From Ceratorhiza oryzae-sativae (Eukaryota; Basidiomycota; Agaricomycetes; Cantharellales; Ceratobasidiaceae): DNA of 64,000 nucleotides. The notes under the pieces are model-generated. The model made no database searches, was not told where the DNA came from, and was given only the letters and a program-made list of their open reading frames with translations. Location of the stretch: the NCBI GenBank assembly GCA_030998015.1, contig JARWMV010000233.1, positions 124,001 through 188,000 of the forward strand, read 5' to 3'. Both the position numbers and the translations under genes were made by a program. Each line of letters begins with the position of its first letter. Position 1 is the stretch's first letter. Below, one piece after another: positions 46,301-59,134 of the stretch.

Positions 46301-48370
46301 TTGATTGTGATTGGACAGTTGCAAAGAAATGTAAGCTGTTCCCTGATAGTATTGGATTGTCGGCTGAAGGGCATTCAGATGGCCTATACACCAAAATCAC
46401 TGGAGGGTGAGTACGAGGGATAGGCTACTGGAATGGTTGACCAATCAATGTCCAGGCAACGAATCGACATGTTTGGTGCGCAGAAGCAGGACCTCCCGGA
46501 CATTTGGGTATGTATGCATGCGATCAGTGTCTGCTGCGTATATCTTAGCCAAAATAGGAAGAACTCATAAACGCTGGTTTCGAAAGTGGGCACGCATACG
46601 GCAAATCGCTACGCACAGTCAAATCTTGCGTATGTTGGGTTCATGCAACAAATGATTGTATTTTGACCAGCCAATGTAGGTTGGGACCACCTGGTGTCGG
46701 TACGGCGTTGGCGACAGCGTGGGACTCGCCGTACAACTCGAGGAGCGATACAAGGGCGTTCGGTCGCCGCACAAGATCAAGGGCGGCGTCAGCGGGTGTA
46801 TCCGCGAGTGCGCTGAAGCGCAGAGCAAGGTTTGTACCTCATCATCGAGCTGACCTGTTTGTTGAAACTATCCACTTACATTTAGGACTTTGGTTTGATT
46901 GGTGAGTGTCTAGTCGCTAGACAATTTCACAAATTTTATTGAACATGACTATTAGCGACTGACAAGGGATGGAACGGTACGTTGATCCTGGGTTGACTAG
47001 GGCATGTACCGACGGACCACCTGTGTAGTGTACTTGGCTGGGAATGGCGGTTCGAACCCACGCCATGCGACATTATTTGCAACCGATGTTCCCCCATCCA
47101 AGGTTGTCCGTATCATCGACCGTTTCTTGATGTTTTATATTCGTACCGCGGACAAGCTGATGCGCACGTGCGTGTGTTGACTCGTCTACTGAGAACGTTC
47201 TGTTCATTGATTCAACCCCAGTGCGCGATGGATCGAGCAGTTTGAAGGAGGGATCGAGGTACGCGTTGATCGACATTGTTCGCTTCCCTCCTAATGCTAG
47301 CTTTCCTATTAGAAATTGAAGAAGATTATACTCGAAGACGAGCTTGGTATATGCGCGGATCTCGACCGTGAAATGGATGCTCTAGTTGGAACATACCAAT
47401 GCGAATGGACAGCGGTTGTCAAAGATTCTGAACGCCGCAAGCAGTTCCGACAATTTGTTAATACTGTAAGTTTTGAATCCCGCCGGTTTCGAGTAAATAT
47501 GAAGAGAGGGTTGTAGGACGAGCGGGAACCTCAAATCGAGCCCATCACCGAGCGAGGCCAGAACCGTCCCGCCGACTGGCCCAAAGCTTTCCCTCCTATC
47601 AAATTCCAAGAGTCGGATATTACGACACCAAAGGAGCAGTGGAAATGGATCAAGCTGGCAAATAAGTTGGACCTGAAACCGACTAGCGAAGGAACGACGT
47701 AAGTTTTTCGGCTAAGCAAGCGGTGGATATAATAAGGTTTCGGCAGTTCGGCGGTGGCGAAGTACGGAGACACGCAAGTCGCTATTTTCCATGTGCCGAA
47801 GCGAGGCTACTTTGCATCGCAGCAGGTGAGTAGGTGGTGGTTCCATGCAATATGGATACTCAGTGGATTTTAAAAAGATGTGTCCCCACCGGCGTGCGTT
47901 CGTCTTGGACCATGGCCTCATCGGCGACGTATGTCTACCCATTCAAATGTTTAAGATCCAGTGCTGAACATCCATTCAGGACGCAAATGGTAACCTTTAC
48001 GTATCATGTACGCGCTATTTACCGCTGTTCGCTCCTTTGGTTGACCAGTAATATAGGCCCATTACACAAACGAAACTATCAACTGCAAGGAGGAGATTGC
48101 AACAACGACCCAGACATGAAGATCCTTACGTTCGACGCCAAGGAGGAAGATGGTGAAATTCTTGTTCTCTTGCCCGACCCGAGTGAGCTGGACGCTGTGC
48201 TCGGTACGAGCAAATGGATGGTCAGGCAAGCTACAGCGGAAGCATACGGAAGGGGGTCCGCAGGCATGGTCGAGATCATTGGCCCGGACGGCAGGATTGC
48301 ACCCGAGTCTGCTCAGGCCGCCTGCGGCGGGGGAGAGTCTGGCTGCGGCAACAGTAAACTAGAATGGTGA
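43314..48370 (+). CDS. niiA: Nitrite reductase [NAD(P)H], assimilatory, sirohaem type
   Basis: Reduces nitrite to ammonium with six electrons from NAD(P)H. The start is the ATG at 43314 (MAPGAVSDVSPVDRK). Domains: FAD/NAD(P)-binding oxidoreductase with TIVVVGLGMVGIAFIEKM, VLATGSEASLPPYV and VVVGGGLLGLEAAKALYDL; TYKDPFANVYKK and GKYLLGGMMIGDTSDYVKL; a BFD-type [2Fe-2S] domain with ICSCHNVTKG and AGTGCGGCIPLV; sulphite/nitrite reductase ferredoxin-like repeats with FSVIPRVAGGEITPEGL; the sirohaem/4Fe-4S ligands in VGTTWCRYGVGDS and GGVSGCIRECAEA; and a C-terminal Rieske domain with MCPHRRAFVLDHGL and YVSCPLHKRNYQ. It ends GCGNSKLEW at TGA 48368-48370. More than 20 introns. The linker near 44,950-45,200 is hard to splice unambiguously; two introns (GTATAC..AAAG and GTATGG..ACAG) keep the frame. 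Confidence 0.93.
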
Positions 48371-48712
48371 TGTGATTTCCGCTATTTCGTTCCTGTGATA
48401 TACCACGTAGAACAATATTCTTGATTTAACAAATACGATGAACACGTTGGCTTTGGGAGCAAGTTGCGGGTCGTTCTCATCTGGCTTGGGCTAGATTTGG
48501 CCTTCTAAATAGAAGGCTGGCTTGTTCACGACACAGGGATGGATTCATGTAAGCTAAACCGGAACCAGGCGCAAATGTGAGCCGTCTGCTTCACGGGCCA
48601 CGGACGCGATCCAAAGGGAGAACCGAAAAGTTGTACAGACAATCAAGGCAGACAAATTGGGGCAAACAGCCCTACAAAGCCGAACATAAACTAACAATCA
48701 ACTCGAGCTACC
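48371..48712. other. Convergent 3' intergenic region
   Basis: This 342-bp gap lies between the stop codons of niiA (+) and the Rax1-like gene (-). It should hold two 3' untranslated regions. No other feature is seen. Confidence 0.5.
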
Positions 48713-50517
48713 TCAAAAAGGGAGAGCCACCATGAAACCAGTACTAATCAGCGCCAAGAATACTGCGATAAAACTCGAGCGCATCATAATTTCCCACTGC
48801 GCTCGGCTAATTACCGGGCTCTCGATATGAGTAAGGGGAGAAAACACTGAGGTGAGCAATCCTTTCAGGCCATGCCCGCGCGCTGCCTGAAGCGCACTGG
48901 GTCCAGTGGTCGAGTTGAGCGTCTTGACAGGCAAAGAGTCGAAATCAAACTCAAACTTGGGCGATCTAGGGGCCGAGCCGACGCCGGGGAAGTGATCTAC
49001 GTGGGTTGAGGATCGATCTGCAGACGATTCCACGTCTGTCCTCGTGTAGAAACTGGCGGTGTCGAGGTCATCAGCGGGTATGAATCCAGCGGTTTCAAAT
49101 TCGAATATGTTGCCAATCGGGTCCACGAGCTGAATTTCCGGGAGCAAGTAAGGCTTGGACTTCTGGTTCTGCGCGGCCGGTTCACCTTGGGTCTCAAGCG
49201 GGCCGGAAACGGAGAGGCCTGGTGGTTGAAAACTGACAGTACTTGGTGAGGGGGAGTAGGCGGCGGGAGGGATGGACAACGCGTCGTGAAGAGTTTCCGA
49301 AGTGGCCAATGAATGCTCATAGGGGGAGCGGGGCGTATAAGGGATTGGCGGGAAATAGCAGGCCGATGGAGCTCGAACGGATGCAGCTGCCTCGATCCAC
49401 CCATCAAGTACTTTTTATATATATCAGAAACATGGGATGATGAGTGCATATATGGGCTCTCTTACCAGGATAAAACAGAGGCCGTTAAGTGCACATATGA
49501 TCATTGTGAACCCAATCCACAGCGGGGGGAACATTCCAAACCGAACCCAGCGCCCTTTGTGATCGACAATGCTCAAAAGTAAAGGAGTTAGGGCAATCGC
49601 AAACGTTGCGATGACACCAAAAACGACGCAGGCTGCTCGCCGCGAATTGGCGTTGCGGATTCGGGCTCGAACAAACCGTCCGGCAGAGATGCGCAACATG
49701 TGTTCGACGTCTGCCGAACAGCGGAAAAAGCAGACGGGTGTGGGGACACAGGTGTGGATGCTGAGAGAGCGGCATCGCAAGGTGGTTGACCACCGGATGG
49801 ATCAACCGGGGAGGCTGGTGTGCTAGTCGAAGATCCGCTCGCGGCTGCCAAGAATTCGCCGACCCGAGAGGCGGCGAGGTTGAGCTCGTATTGAGACTCT
49901 GACGAAAAGAATGTGGCCTTGGCACGAGAGATGGAAAGGGACAGTTGGACAGAATTTGCACCCGCGTTGTACCTCGAGGTATAGTCCCTCAGCCAAAGGA
50001 TAAAGTAGCTAAGAACAAGGTGAGCAGCAGTCAAGATCTCGTATCAGGATACATACAGGTTTTCGGCACCATACTCCTCGAACAAAAGATACTGCTCGAA
50101 ATCTTTCAGACTCAGGGGGGACAAATGTCTCATATCGAGGATGTCTTCGAGGCTAACTTCCAAATTTGGTGAGACTGAGGAAGACGAGTTAGCTACCTGA
50201 TCGACGCATGAAACGGGGGCATGCACCTGACCAGTGTTTGGGAGCATTGGATCTGGGGGGGCTTGGAGGATGAGACAGTCGATAGGGCAGTTCGAGAACA
50301 GTAGAGATCGAATAGGCAAAGGGTCGAGGTCGCCGTGGAATACTGTTGGTGGCCGTGGATTTACCATGGGGCGCGCGGCCGTTGGAAGGCAGCTTGGGGA
50401 CGCAGATGGCGGGCGACAAGGTGGATTCCACACCCAGAGACTTGACTGTCGGCTGTTGAGCCATGAGGGATGTGAGAACAAGGGGCGCAGGTGGCATGGC
50501 AAACGAGCGACGGACAC
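48713..50517 (-). CDS. rax1: RGS-domain membrane protein, Rax1-like
   Basis: The N-terminal RGS-type fold is shown by SLEDILDMRHLSPLSLKDFEQYLLF and, across a GTATGT intron, ENLYFILWLRDYTSRY. A Ser/Pro-rich insert and SLPDGLFEPESATPIR follow. Then come membrane helices (RAACVVFGVIATFAIALTPLLL; FGMFPPLWIGFTMIICALNGLCFIL), the loop GGSRQLHPFELHRPAISRQSLIRPAPPM, a hydrophilic segment, and a C-terminal helix SSFIAVFLALISTGFMVALPF. RGS plus C-terminal helices and the RQLHPFE loop match Rax1, which marks bud or tip sites in yeasts. The start is uncertain: 50517 is the first in-frame ATG, and the ATG of MVNPRPPTVF near 50,368 is equally possible. Function in polarity is inferred from the family. Confidence 0.75.
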
Positions 50518-51658
50518 GAATGTGGGCCAAAAAAAACCGAACCGGGGACATGTTGCAGCGATCCCAGGGTAATATATGAGGCGAGCTTCCTGTGGCGCAT
50601 CCGCGCAATGAATTGTTCATTCAGTGGGTTAGCCGGTCCATTTGGGCAAAACCGGCGAACAAAAGGCCAAGACCGGTTCGGGACCAATTGAAAGGCTGGT
50701 CGACTGGATCGGAGCCGAACGCGGGGTGGAGCCTGGATTGGGGCAGATGTGTCTGTCTGGACGTGCGCTTGCCTGGGTGCCACCTTTAGCATTTGACTTC
50801 CGCCGGGACAACTCCGCTGCCCCGGTCTTGGGTGCGATGCCAGTCGGGCTGCCAGGCACGTCTGACTCGACGCAGCTGATGGCAGCGACGATCCCCACAC
50901 GGCGAGGCCAGCCAAACCGACGCTCGCCGCATAAGACTCGTCCTGATGCTCCTCTGGCTAGGGCGTTCGAGCTCACAGCGCCAACAACGCGAATGGACAG
51001 AGGTGGCGTTGGCCGGGTCCGCTAACCAGGCACTTGAGATCACCCCCGACTGCGGAATCTGCGATCCAAGTCGGGTCCGGTGGACCTCATCTAGGGAATT
51101 CACACAGCAAGCGCGCGTTGGACCTAGAACCCGCACCACCAAAGCGCCATCTGAATGGTGAACCCCAGTCGCGCCCCCCTGAGTTCAAGACCAAGGACGC
51201 CCGCTCACGCATCGACTTGGGACCCGGTCACGCCCATTACCCCGGGCCTGTGTGAGCTAATTCGGTTCCGGGCCGTGTGCGAGGCGTCGGTATTGAGGCA
51301 CGCAAATGCATTTGCTCAGTTAATCTCGTACGAAATAGTCCAATAGCCGAGCTCCGTATCGCTCGGATGGCTAGGCCTGAGCCACCCTAGGTTCAGGTGC
51401 CTTCAAAGGTCGTACGGGGAGCAGGGGTCATGTAGTGTACAGGAGACGCGACGATGCACATAACATAATTCAATCTGAAGACATGGCTCAGGTCTAGTGC
51501 ACATATCATGATGAATACACGGACGTCAACCGATGAATGTGATTTTTTAGCACGTATGTCGGCGGTCATAGCGCAAGGGTCAACACCCATAATTTATGTC
51601 CCCATGCGTCACCCCTCAAGATCGAAGGCGTGGTCAAGGGGGCCCTTCCTATTGGGAC
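50518..51658. other. Intergenic, no supported gene
   Basis: A GC-rich stretch with overlapping open frames on both strands, the longest a 127-codon plus frame at 50,642-51,025. None shows domains or a convincing gene structure. It separates the Rax1-like gene from the 3' end of the next minus-strand gene. Confidence 0.45.
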
Positions 51659-53854
51659 CTATCTTAGGTAATATACGACTATGCGTAGCTCCAGGGTCGT
51701 CTGGTTAGTCTCTAGTAGTGATCCAACGTCCTTGTGCCTCGGAATCGGCTCCCATCCGGAAGGCGATTTGTTCGTTCTTTGCTCGAGCTCGAAATCCATC
51801 ACTATAGTTTGACTCTCCAAGTCCAATGTTCGAAACGCACCCCACCCCAGGACCGAGATATGAACCGAGTGTTGCACTCTAGCTGATCAAGGTTTCAGAA
51901 AATCATCAGACTAATCTGCATAGGAAACAATCTACCTGTGAGCACCCCTATCTGCTCTCTTGTCCGATTGGCTCGGCATATTTTCATGGTGAGGTCGACA
52001 AGCCCAGCATGATCATCAAACGCCGAGATAATCTGAACATCCAGTGTTTTCAGCGTGCAAACGTCCTCGGGAGCACTTCCAACTTACGCTCTTGGCTTTG
52101 GTGAATCTATCTCGCGCGGCGACCATCCGCGCCGTGTCTTGGCTGACAGCCTTTATGAAGCGTTGGTTATACGCTTTCTCCGGGTCACCGGCGACGATCT
52201 AGTTCGTTAATTGGATATCGGTCGTGTGATTTCACGGGAATACTGGGCGAACATACCCCTAGCTCGTTGGAAAGGCGCTCGAGAGCGGCGGCGGCTGTCG
52301 CAAACATTCCAGTGCATATATGCGTGTTGTATCTTTTAGGGTCAAAGTTGAAGAATTCTGATAATCCAAGAGCTCCTGCGATTCTAGTGACATCGGTGAG
52401 CACATCTAAAGCCTTGTCGCAGGCACTAAAATGGACATCAGCAAATATCATACGGAGCGCAAGTTCATGCACTTGTGGGTGAGGACGTATTGCCGAACAT
52501 TCTTCTGCGCCCCCAAGCCCTGGTAGTACTGTACAATCTCATGGCAAAATGCTACGAGAAGCAGGGATTGCGCGTGATATGAAGATGCGATCTTGGCGAC
52601 TTGTCTCATAAGTTCATAGTACGATGGCGGAAGTGCTTCTCTAGCCTCACTCTGGGAGGATCGCTGCTCTCTTCACAAGAATCTCCCTTCAGGGATCATG
52701 GGACGTACCAATAATAACCTGAGAAATGCGTCGTACTTTACTTTCAGTTCGTCGGAGCTCCTTTTTCCCTTGCACAGAGCAACAGCGTGTTCTATAACCC
52801 TAGATGCGACAATAAGATCTCAACGAAGCATAGTGGTTTACATGAAAAACTTGCAATTTCGCTTCCTGACATACCCCACTCGAGATAAAATATATTTGTA
52901 TTTTCGGGCTAGCTCGCGGGCTCGATCCAAGCTCTAGAAATCCGTACACGCCGATCAACGACTGAATTATTAAAGTCGCTGAGCCCTGATAGCATATCCC
53001 CGTTAGCTTTATGTCTGCTTTGCAAGCACCTGTGTTGGATTCATCACCTCAGAGAGACTATCGTCTTGGCCAAACAAAGCCGGAAGCTCGCTAACTCCCC
53101 TCAAGATTTCATGGAGCCAATTATGCTGCTTTTCAGGGCTGAAAGCAGGCCATCAGATCACAAGGCTCGCGTTGGACTCGATGTTTCGTACAATAAGTCA
53201 AGTTTATCCTGGGTCAGGCAACTCTTGAACTTGGTCACGAGATCGCTTAGGTATGCCCAATCGTCACTTATGCATGCAGCCCTGAGATCCCGATCGTTCT
53301 CCTCACGCAAAACTCCCAATTCCTGCAAACGAGGGGGTGATACTTGTAAGATCACCGAAGAGGGGAGAGGGGGAGATTACATTACCTTTAGGTGTGTTTC
53401 TTGGTGGATCCTTTTCAATGCCTCTCGGGCATCAGCACGGCTTTTGGCCCACATTTCAATTTGTAATTTAACCGAATTGGGATCTGATATTTCGACATCT
53501 TGACTTGGATCTTCTATTGCTTCGAATGCCAGTAAGATGCTATGATATAACAGTTAACCTTGGATCATTACCCGAACAAAATACCCACTCTTCTAGCGGC
53601 TCAATCGCATTTGTCCACAGCTCAAATGCACTTTCGTTGCGCTCGGGGTCCTGTTCCACCAGTGAGATTAAATCCTTGATCTTATTACTCAGGCTCCGGG
53701 CAGTGTCGATAAATCGGTATGACACCTGGGGGTTTCGCTTCAAGGTGCACACAGGAACTCCGATCAGTTGAATCAGGTGCTCAGCGATCTCCGTGACTCG
53801 GGCGCTTGGAGCTGGACATTCTGGCCAGTCATAGAATAGGAGGTGACTGGGCAT
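51659..53854 (-). CDS. Unknown alpha-helical protein, paralogue 1
   Basis: The start is the ATG at 53854 (MPSHLLFYDWPEC). Recognisable exon pieces: EHLIQLIGVPVCTLKRNPQVSYRFIDTA, LWTNAIEPLEEW, KSRADAREALKRIHQETHLK, CISDDWAYLSDLVTKFKSCLT, WLHEILRGVSELPALFGQDDSL, MHELALRMIFADVHF, AGDPEKAYNQRFIKAVSQDTARMVAARDRFTKAKS, LDVQIISAFDDHAGLVDLTMKICRANR and a last exon of about 70 codons ending VVYYLR at 51659. Its layout and several motifs match the gene at 56848-58230 (..YLV/HLIQRLIG, LW/KWT.AL.PLE, DD.A(Y/F)LSDLV), so the two are an old duplication. It is predicted mostly helical, without membrane segments. No known domain was recognised. Some intron borders are approximate. Confidence 0.6.
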
Positions 53855-56017
53855 TGGAGTGGAAAAACGGTGCTGCGGAAGGGCAAGTAATAGTATTGAG
53901 GAATCGCTTATGAAGCACCATTGATTAGGGGGAGAAAGTCCCAACCTTTGCATCCCCTCTGCCCAAATGTCCTTTTGGCATCAAACAAAGCCGCTCCGCC
54001 TCGTGGTGTTAATGAAGAGCTCGAGCCATGCTTTTACGCTGTGCGGTGAGATTTTTGGATTCTCGATGTTTACGGGGGCTGGGCTTGAGCGGACTTTGAT
54101 TCGCCCTTGAGCCTTACGTTGCAATGCTCGCCCACGTTCTCAACTGAAGTCCCGGGGCGATGCCATCGGTCTCACTCACGTATTATTATAGGATGGCTGA
54201 TGTGTCGTGAATGATTGCATATCCAGAGTTTATCCGATGTTGCTTTATGTCTCGATAGTTTGAGACATCGGAACTGGTGGGGTCGGGCTGGGTGCCCCAG
54301 AGAAAAAGCAGAATGCTGCTGTGGGACAAATTGGCAACGGTGCCCGGGACGAAATACCGGAAGTAAAACCTCCACGTGACGTTGTGGTAGTGCGCTGGAT
54401 AGGCGTCGCGTGTTGTCCGGGTCATATGAATTGGGAATGATTTCTCCAGAGCTTCGGCGCTTTCCGGGCTTCAGTGTTGGTTATGCCAGCCCCGCAGGCT
54501 GCGCCTTACAGCCCCACTCCCATGGTTGTTTAATACCTGCCGTGAAGTATTCTTACTACTGTTTGGATCATCCAGATAGATAACGTAGGCGCACATATTT
54601 ATTGAGGATACGGAGAGGTGGTATGCTGATAGGAAGCTTGGTCGGTGTATGACTGGTGAGGGTAGAATCTCGAAACAACATATCTTCGGATGGGGGTCTA
54701 TTTCGTGAGGCTTATCTGGAGGTAGCGGGTGCGAGTGGCGCAAAGCAGGAGGCTAGAATCATGAAACAGATGCTCAATTCGGTGGGATTGTACGTCTGCT
54801 ATATGGAGCGCATAGGATATTTGATATGGTGGTGAGCAGTGAAAAAAGATAGACTAACAACGACCACAAAATTCTGGAACGAATATATTAGCCATAAATT
54901 TGAACACATACATGCGTAAACAAAAAAAAATCGTGAAAGCCTCAATGAGTAAGAAATAAATTAGATTAAATTGCTGAAAAAAAGTCCAGAAATTCCTTGA
55001 GCACAAAATGAACCTCGTGAAATGCGTGCGAGGTATAGCAAGGGCACGTATATATGCTGTCGAGCGATAGCAGATGGAGTACCTTGCGCGCATTCGCCGG
55101 ATCTTTCCATTGTATTTTAGTGTGAGAACCCAACCATGTATTACTCTATCTTTGCGCTCTAAGTAACTGTCAATGCACGATTGTTTAGGCTGGTCTATTC
55201 GTCGTTCGCGACGGTTCCTCAGCCAAACCCCGGATATCTACTCCGCGTTGACTAGCTCCACAGGGCTAACGGTGCTTTCGCGCGGTTACTAGATCCCAGT
55301 AGTGCTAGTAGCACGTGCTACTTCGGGTCTTGTGAGCGTTCAAACGCATCGTCGACCCGGCGGTTTACCACGCGCTTGCTAGATATTCGGGGTTTGGCCG
55401 AGTCATTCCTGTATTTACTCCTGTTTGCTAAGCACGCCACTAGGATGACTGCTTGTTGCGAAATTTGTTTTACATACGGGAACCTTGCAGATTCCCAGCT
55501 TCTGACGGACTTGAGCTCTTGGGTTTCAGCAAGGTGTAACACATTAGAGGGCAAATCTCAGATCATTTTCCCCTCCGGATAGTGGCCCTTCATGTTCTCT
55601 ATGGTCCCACAAAATGTTAATTTTCAAGAATGGGCAGATTCAGGGTCAGCCATACCAAAAGGAGCCCAAATCTGGTGGACAAAATCGTGGTCGGCACCGG
55701 CTCCACAGCCAAAAGAGTACCACGACGTGGTCCACACCGCCTGTCCAATTTTTGACAATGCAGACATGTATTAAAATATCGTCATAATCTGAAAATGTGC
55801 CCACCCACACACTCCCAAGAATGGGGCACGGTGGGTATACGAAGAACGTTGTCGTTCACAACACATCGAATACCATCCATTCTTTCTAAATTGTCCTGCG
55901 AATGACGAGCCGAGGGTGTACATGCCGGATTCGCGGTAGTTTGGAAGCACATAAGCGCATAACTGTCGAAGACATCAAACGTTTACATTTGACATGCATG
56001 CCAACTTGATCAATGCT
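53855..56017. other. Intergenic, about 2.2 kb, no supported gene
   Basis: Upstream region of the preceding gene, then AT-rich DNA. Small minus-strand frames (54,186-54,425 and 54,471-54,743) and plus-strand frames (55,592-55,774) have no domain or splice support. A run of A residues lies near 54,921. Confidence 0.4.
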
Positions 56018-56272
56018 TTAGCCGGCGTTCTGAAGGGACGAGGTGGCATTGTTTGGTTCTACGCTCGGGATTCCCACCTCGGCGTCTGTGATGACCATGT
56101 CCAGCCCAACTACACCCGTAGCGCCCAGTCTATCAATGCTGTCATGTTTAGCGATAATTTTGCCGCCCGATTTGAAATGCGTATATTTTCCCGTCAACTC
56201 GCGCTCAACTTCGGGGATGCTCGAGATACTCCACTCGATTGCCGAAAGGAGAGTCGAGCTCCCTACTTCCAC
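56018..56272 (-). CDS. Small hypothetical ORF
   Basis: An 84-codon frame (MEVGSSTLLSAIEWSISSIPEV) with amphipathic character and ordinary amino-acid composition. It could be a small gene, a terminal exon or chance; the opposite strand is open over the same stretch. No domain is recognised. Confidence 0.25.
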   Translation of the reverse strand: MEVGSSTLLSAIEWSISSIPEVERELTGKYTHFKSGGKIIAKHDSIDRLGATGVVGLDMVITDAEVGIPSVEPNNATSSLQNAG

Positions 56273-56847
56273 TTTTCAAAAGCAAAGTGATATAGAAGAT
56301 TAGTCATCATGTGAGTAGCGGTATCAGCTTTCAGACCTGTGTGAGCTGGATTCAAGAGGGGATTCTCCATGTCCCCGGCTTTATAAACATTTACTTCCAA
56401 TTTGATGGTCTTCTCCGGCATTTTGGCGTTGTACTAACGATATTCGTCAGCGGCCGGAGCTCAAGGATCATTTTCAACGTACTATCCTGGCATTGGCTTT
56501 TTTTGTTAATTCCTTGTCTTCTATGACACCAGCATCGAAGGTCGCTTTCCGCGTAGCCACGGTAGTTACCTATGCCAAAATATTTGGTCGGTAATTTCGA
56601 TCACCAAATGAAGACAAACTAACTCCCAAGGATGTAAACGTTGTGACAATGCTCTCCATTGTTTGTTTCAAGTTCTTCGTGCAATCGTCGTTATCGTATT
56701 CCTGCTCCTCCTTGTATACTGTCCACTGTGGTAGACCTAAAGCAGCAGTCCCGTTGCTGACAACTTGGGCGGCCTTGGCCAGTGCGTTGGAGCGCCCTGG
56801 GAAGTGGTTTGGTTGCCGCAGAATTCTTCTCGTAGAGTAAATGGCGC
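56273..56847. other. Intergenic, no gene seen
   Basis: This stretch has short open frames only. It ends at the 3' end of the next minus-strand gene. Confidence 0.4.
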
Positions 56848-58230
56848 TTACTTTCTGATTTCTTTAGCACGTTGTGAATTTTGGTCTTCTTGAGAATTCG
56901 GTTGTTCTATGTGGTATTGTACGGCTTCGGCACAGAGCGAGATGATGGCCAATGCTTGAGCGTGGTAGGCCCTCCCAATGCTGCTAAGTAATTTCATCAG
57001 TTCAATGCAGGATAAGTCGGGTATGCCCTTCAACAATCAATATCTTAGTGTCACAACGAAGTCCTAGAAATGTAGTTTAAACTTACAAATGCGAGGTCAA
57101 CGAATGCTTGGTAGAGACTTTGTGCTTGCTCAACATCTACTTCTGGCTTGGCTGAATCGCCTAGACCCACAAGACCTTCCAATAGCCTAATTTCATAGGA
57201 ACAAGATCCGGACACCTCATGAGAAAAGACTTACGCTTGAGCTTTCGAGCAAACTTCTTCGGACCACATGTGCTTCAAGGTTGTAGGATCTTCACTAGAA
57301 TTAGTTGCAAAACAAATCCACCCGCATATCGCCATTACGGATTGAACGGCCACCAAATCCTCGGTTTCCTTCCGAGAGATAACTGTTGAATTAAGGTAAT
57401 TGATAACATATGCGAGGCTAACCTTAGTGAACGCTTCCTCTTTACGAAACAATCCGGCAATTTGGGAGGTCTGACTTGCGACTGTCTGAAACAAATCCTG
57501 GAAGTTTTTCGGTCTGAACCCCCATCTCAGTGAGAGTTTCAACCCAGTTTACTTATCAAACACATACGGTGAGGGGTTTGAAATCATGGTCCGTGTCTTG
57601 ATTTCAGACACTAAATCGCTCAAGAATGCTAGGTCATCACTTCGATACGTCGACTGGAGATCTCGCGCATTTTTAATCGTGCCGAATTCCTTTTGGTTGG
57701 TTTTAGCATGATTGGCCCGGAAAGCGCCTGACAAACTTGATAGAGTAAGACTCACAGTGAGAGCGTCCAATTTCCGAAAGTCCTCGAGTTTTTTATGTGT
57801 TTTGTTGCGGGCATCTTTCCATTTTTCCAAATCCTCCCTGCATGCAGATGGGCTTGAAGTTTCGACTAGTTTGTTCGAGGTGAGGAAATCCTTTGGGTTA
57901 AAATCAAGCAAGAAGCTTACAATTTCATCAGCTTTGGCAAGGTTCGACAGCGGATTGCACTTACCGCTCCAACGGTGTCAAAGCACGAGTCCATTTCCAG
58001 AAAGCATCCCTGTTACCCTTACCAACTTCGCGAATGAGCTCTTGTAATTCAGCAACAGCGCGGTTGGCGTGGTCAACAAATACATAGGAGGCAAGGGTAT
58101 TGCGGCGGAAGGTCGACACTTCAGATCCGATCAGCCTAACTAAATACTCGCAAAGGTATAACGCCTCAGACGGCTGAATCTGAGGTGCAGCCAAATCAAA
58201 AAAGGGGCGGGGCACGACAACAGTTGACAT
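56848..58230 (-). CDS. Unknown alpha-helical protein, paralogue 2
   Basis: The start is the ATG at 58230 (MSTVVVPRPFFDL). Pieces in order: ALYLCEYLVRLIGSEVSTFRRN, AVAELQELIREVGKGNRDAFWKW, TRALTPLER; SFLLDFNPKDFLTSNKLVE, REDLEKWKDARNKTHKKLEDF (coiled-coil-like); AFRANHAKTNQKEFG, YRSDDLAFLSDLVSEIK; PKNFQDLFQTVASQTSQIAGLF, SVMAICGWICFA; LLEGLVGLGDSAKPEVDVEQ; and a last exon from KGIPDLSCIELMKLLSSIG to RAKEIRK with the stop at 56848. It is strongly helical and soluble. It is the paralogue of the gene at 51659-53854, same strand, about 3 kb away. Function unknown. Confidence 0.6.
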
Positions 58231-59134
58231 GATATTGCGGTGGTAGGGGACTCGGATGACTTCAGTGGGAGAGGATGCAGATTGAAGGTCACTTCTCGTA
58301 CTATTTAAAGCAGCTGGATATAATTATGGCAGCTTTGCCCTTTACCTCTTGTTGAGTGCTAAGTGCACCTGAGGCGGGACTCGTGTAGGTGGCTTGGCGA
58401 AACGTGTGGAATGAATCACACGCTTTTTGGCACGGCTTTATAGGTTTGAAGAGCAATGGGTTTGCATGTGAGCCTCATGATAGGCTATATGGACTCAGGT
58501 GGTACTCAAGGCCATCGTGATGGAATACTCAAACGACAAGTCATGCCGACGGTGTCGGAAACATTGGTTTCAATACTAAATGCAACTTACCAACAAAGCT
58601 TATTGCTCGAGGTTAATTCTCGAGCTCTGAGAACCCAGATACTCAATTTGTGCTAGCTTGTAGCATGAACTCCGATAAGCTGATGCACGGAAGTTGATGG
58701 AACCCGGGAGGGAAGATATGAGGACCCCTATTGTGTCAGAAAAATCCACTCGTGGTCAGGAGTCCTAATAATCAACTATGCCCCCTATGACTGCAACCGA
58801 TGATCTGGAGCGCCGAGAATCGGGATCGCTAATGAGCGCCCAGGGCGCTAGCGATCCTGGACCAATTTGACTGAGTAGCTTGATTTTCTCCAATGGGTTG
58901 AAGCAAAAATGAGTCACGATAACCGGCAAAAGAAGATATGCTCAATAATGGGAATTTTTCGATCTATTTGGTTTTGGTATTTTGCTTAAGCCAACCACTA
59001 GCATCCCTGGCTCTGAGGGCTGTTCGACCATTGACTGCATGTTTTGCACGAGGATTTTAGCGCCAATGCTGTGGAAGAACGAGGGTTACCCTCTAACATG
59101 TGTTTCCCTTCAGGCGTCAATCAATTTGGATAGA
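58231..59134. other. Intergenic, no gene seen
   Basis: Upstream region of the helical-protein gene, with normal CpG content. No coding region is supported. Confidence 0.45.

Noticed and set aside
50642..51025. 127-codon plus-strand ORF
   Set aside because: Open frames also exist on the other strand and other phases; composition is GC-driven and no domain is seen.
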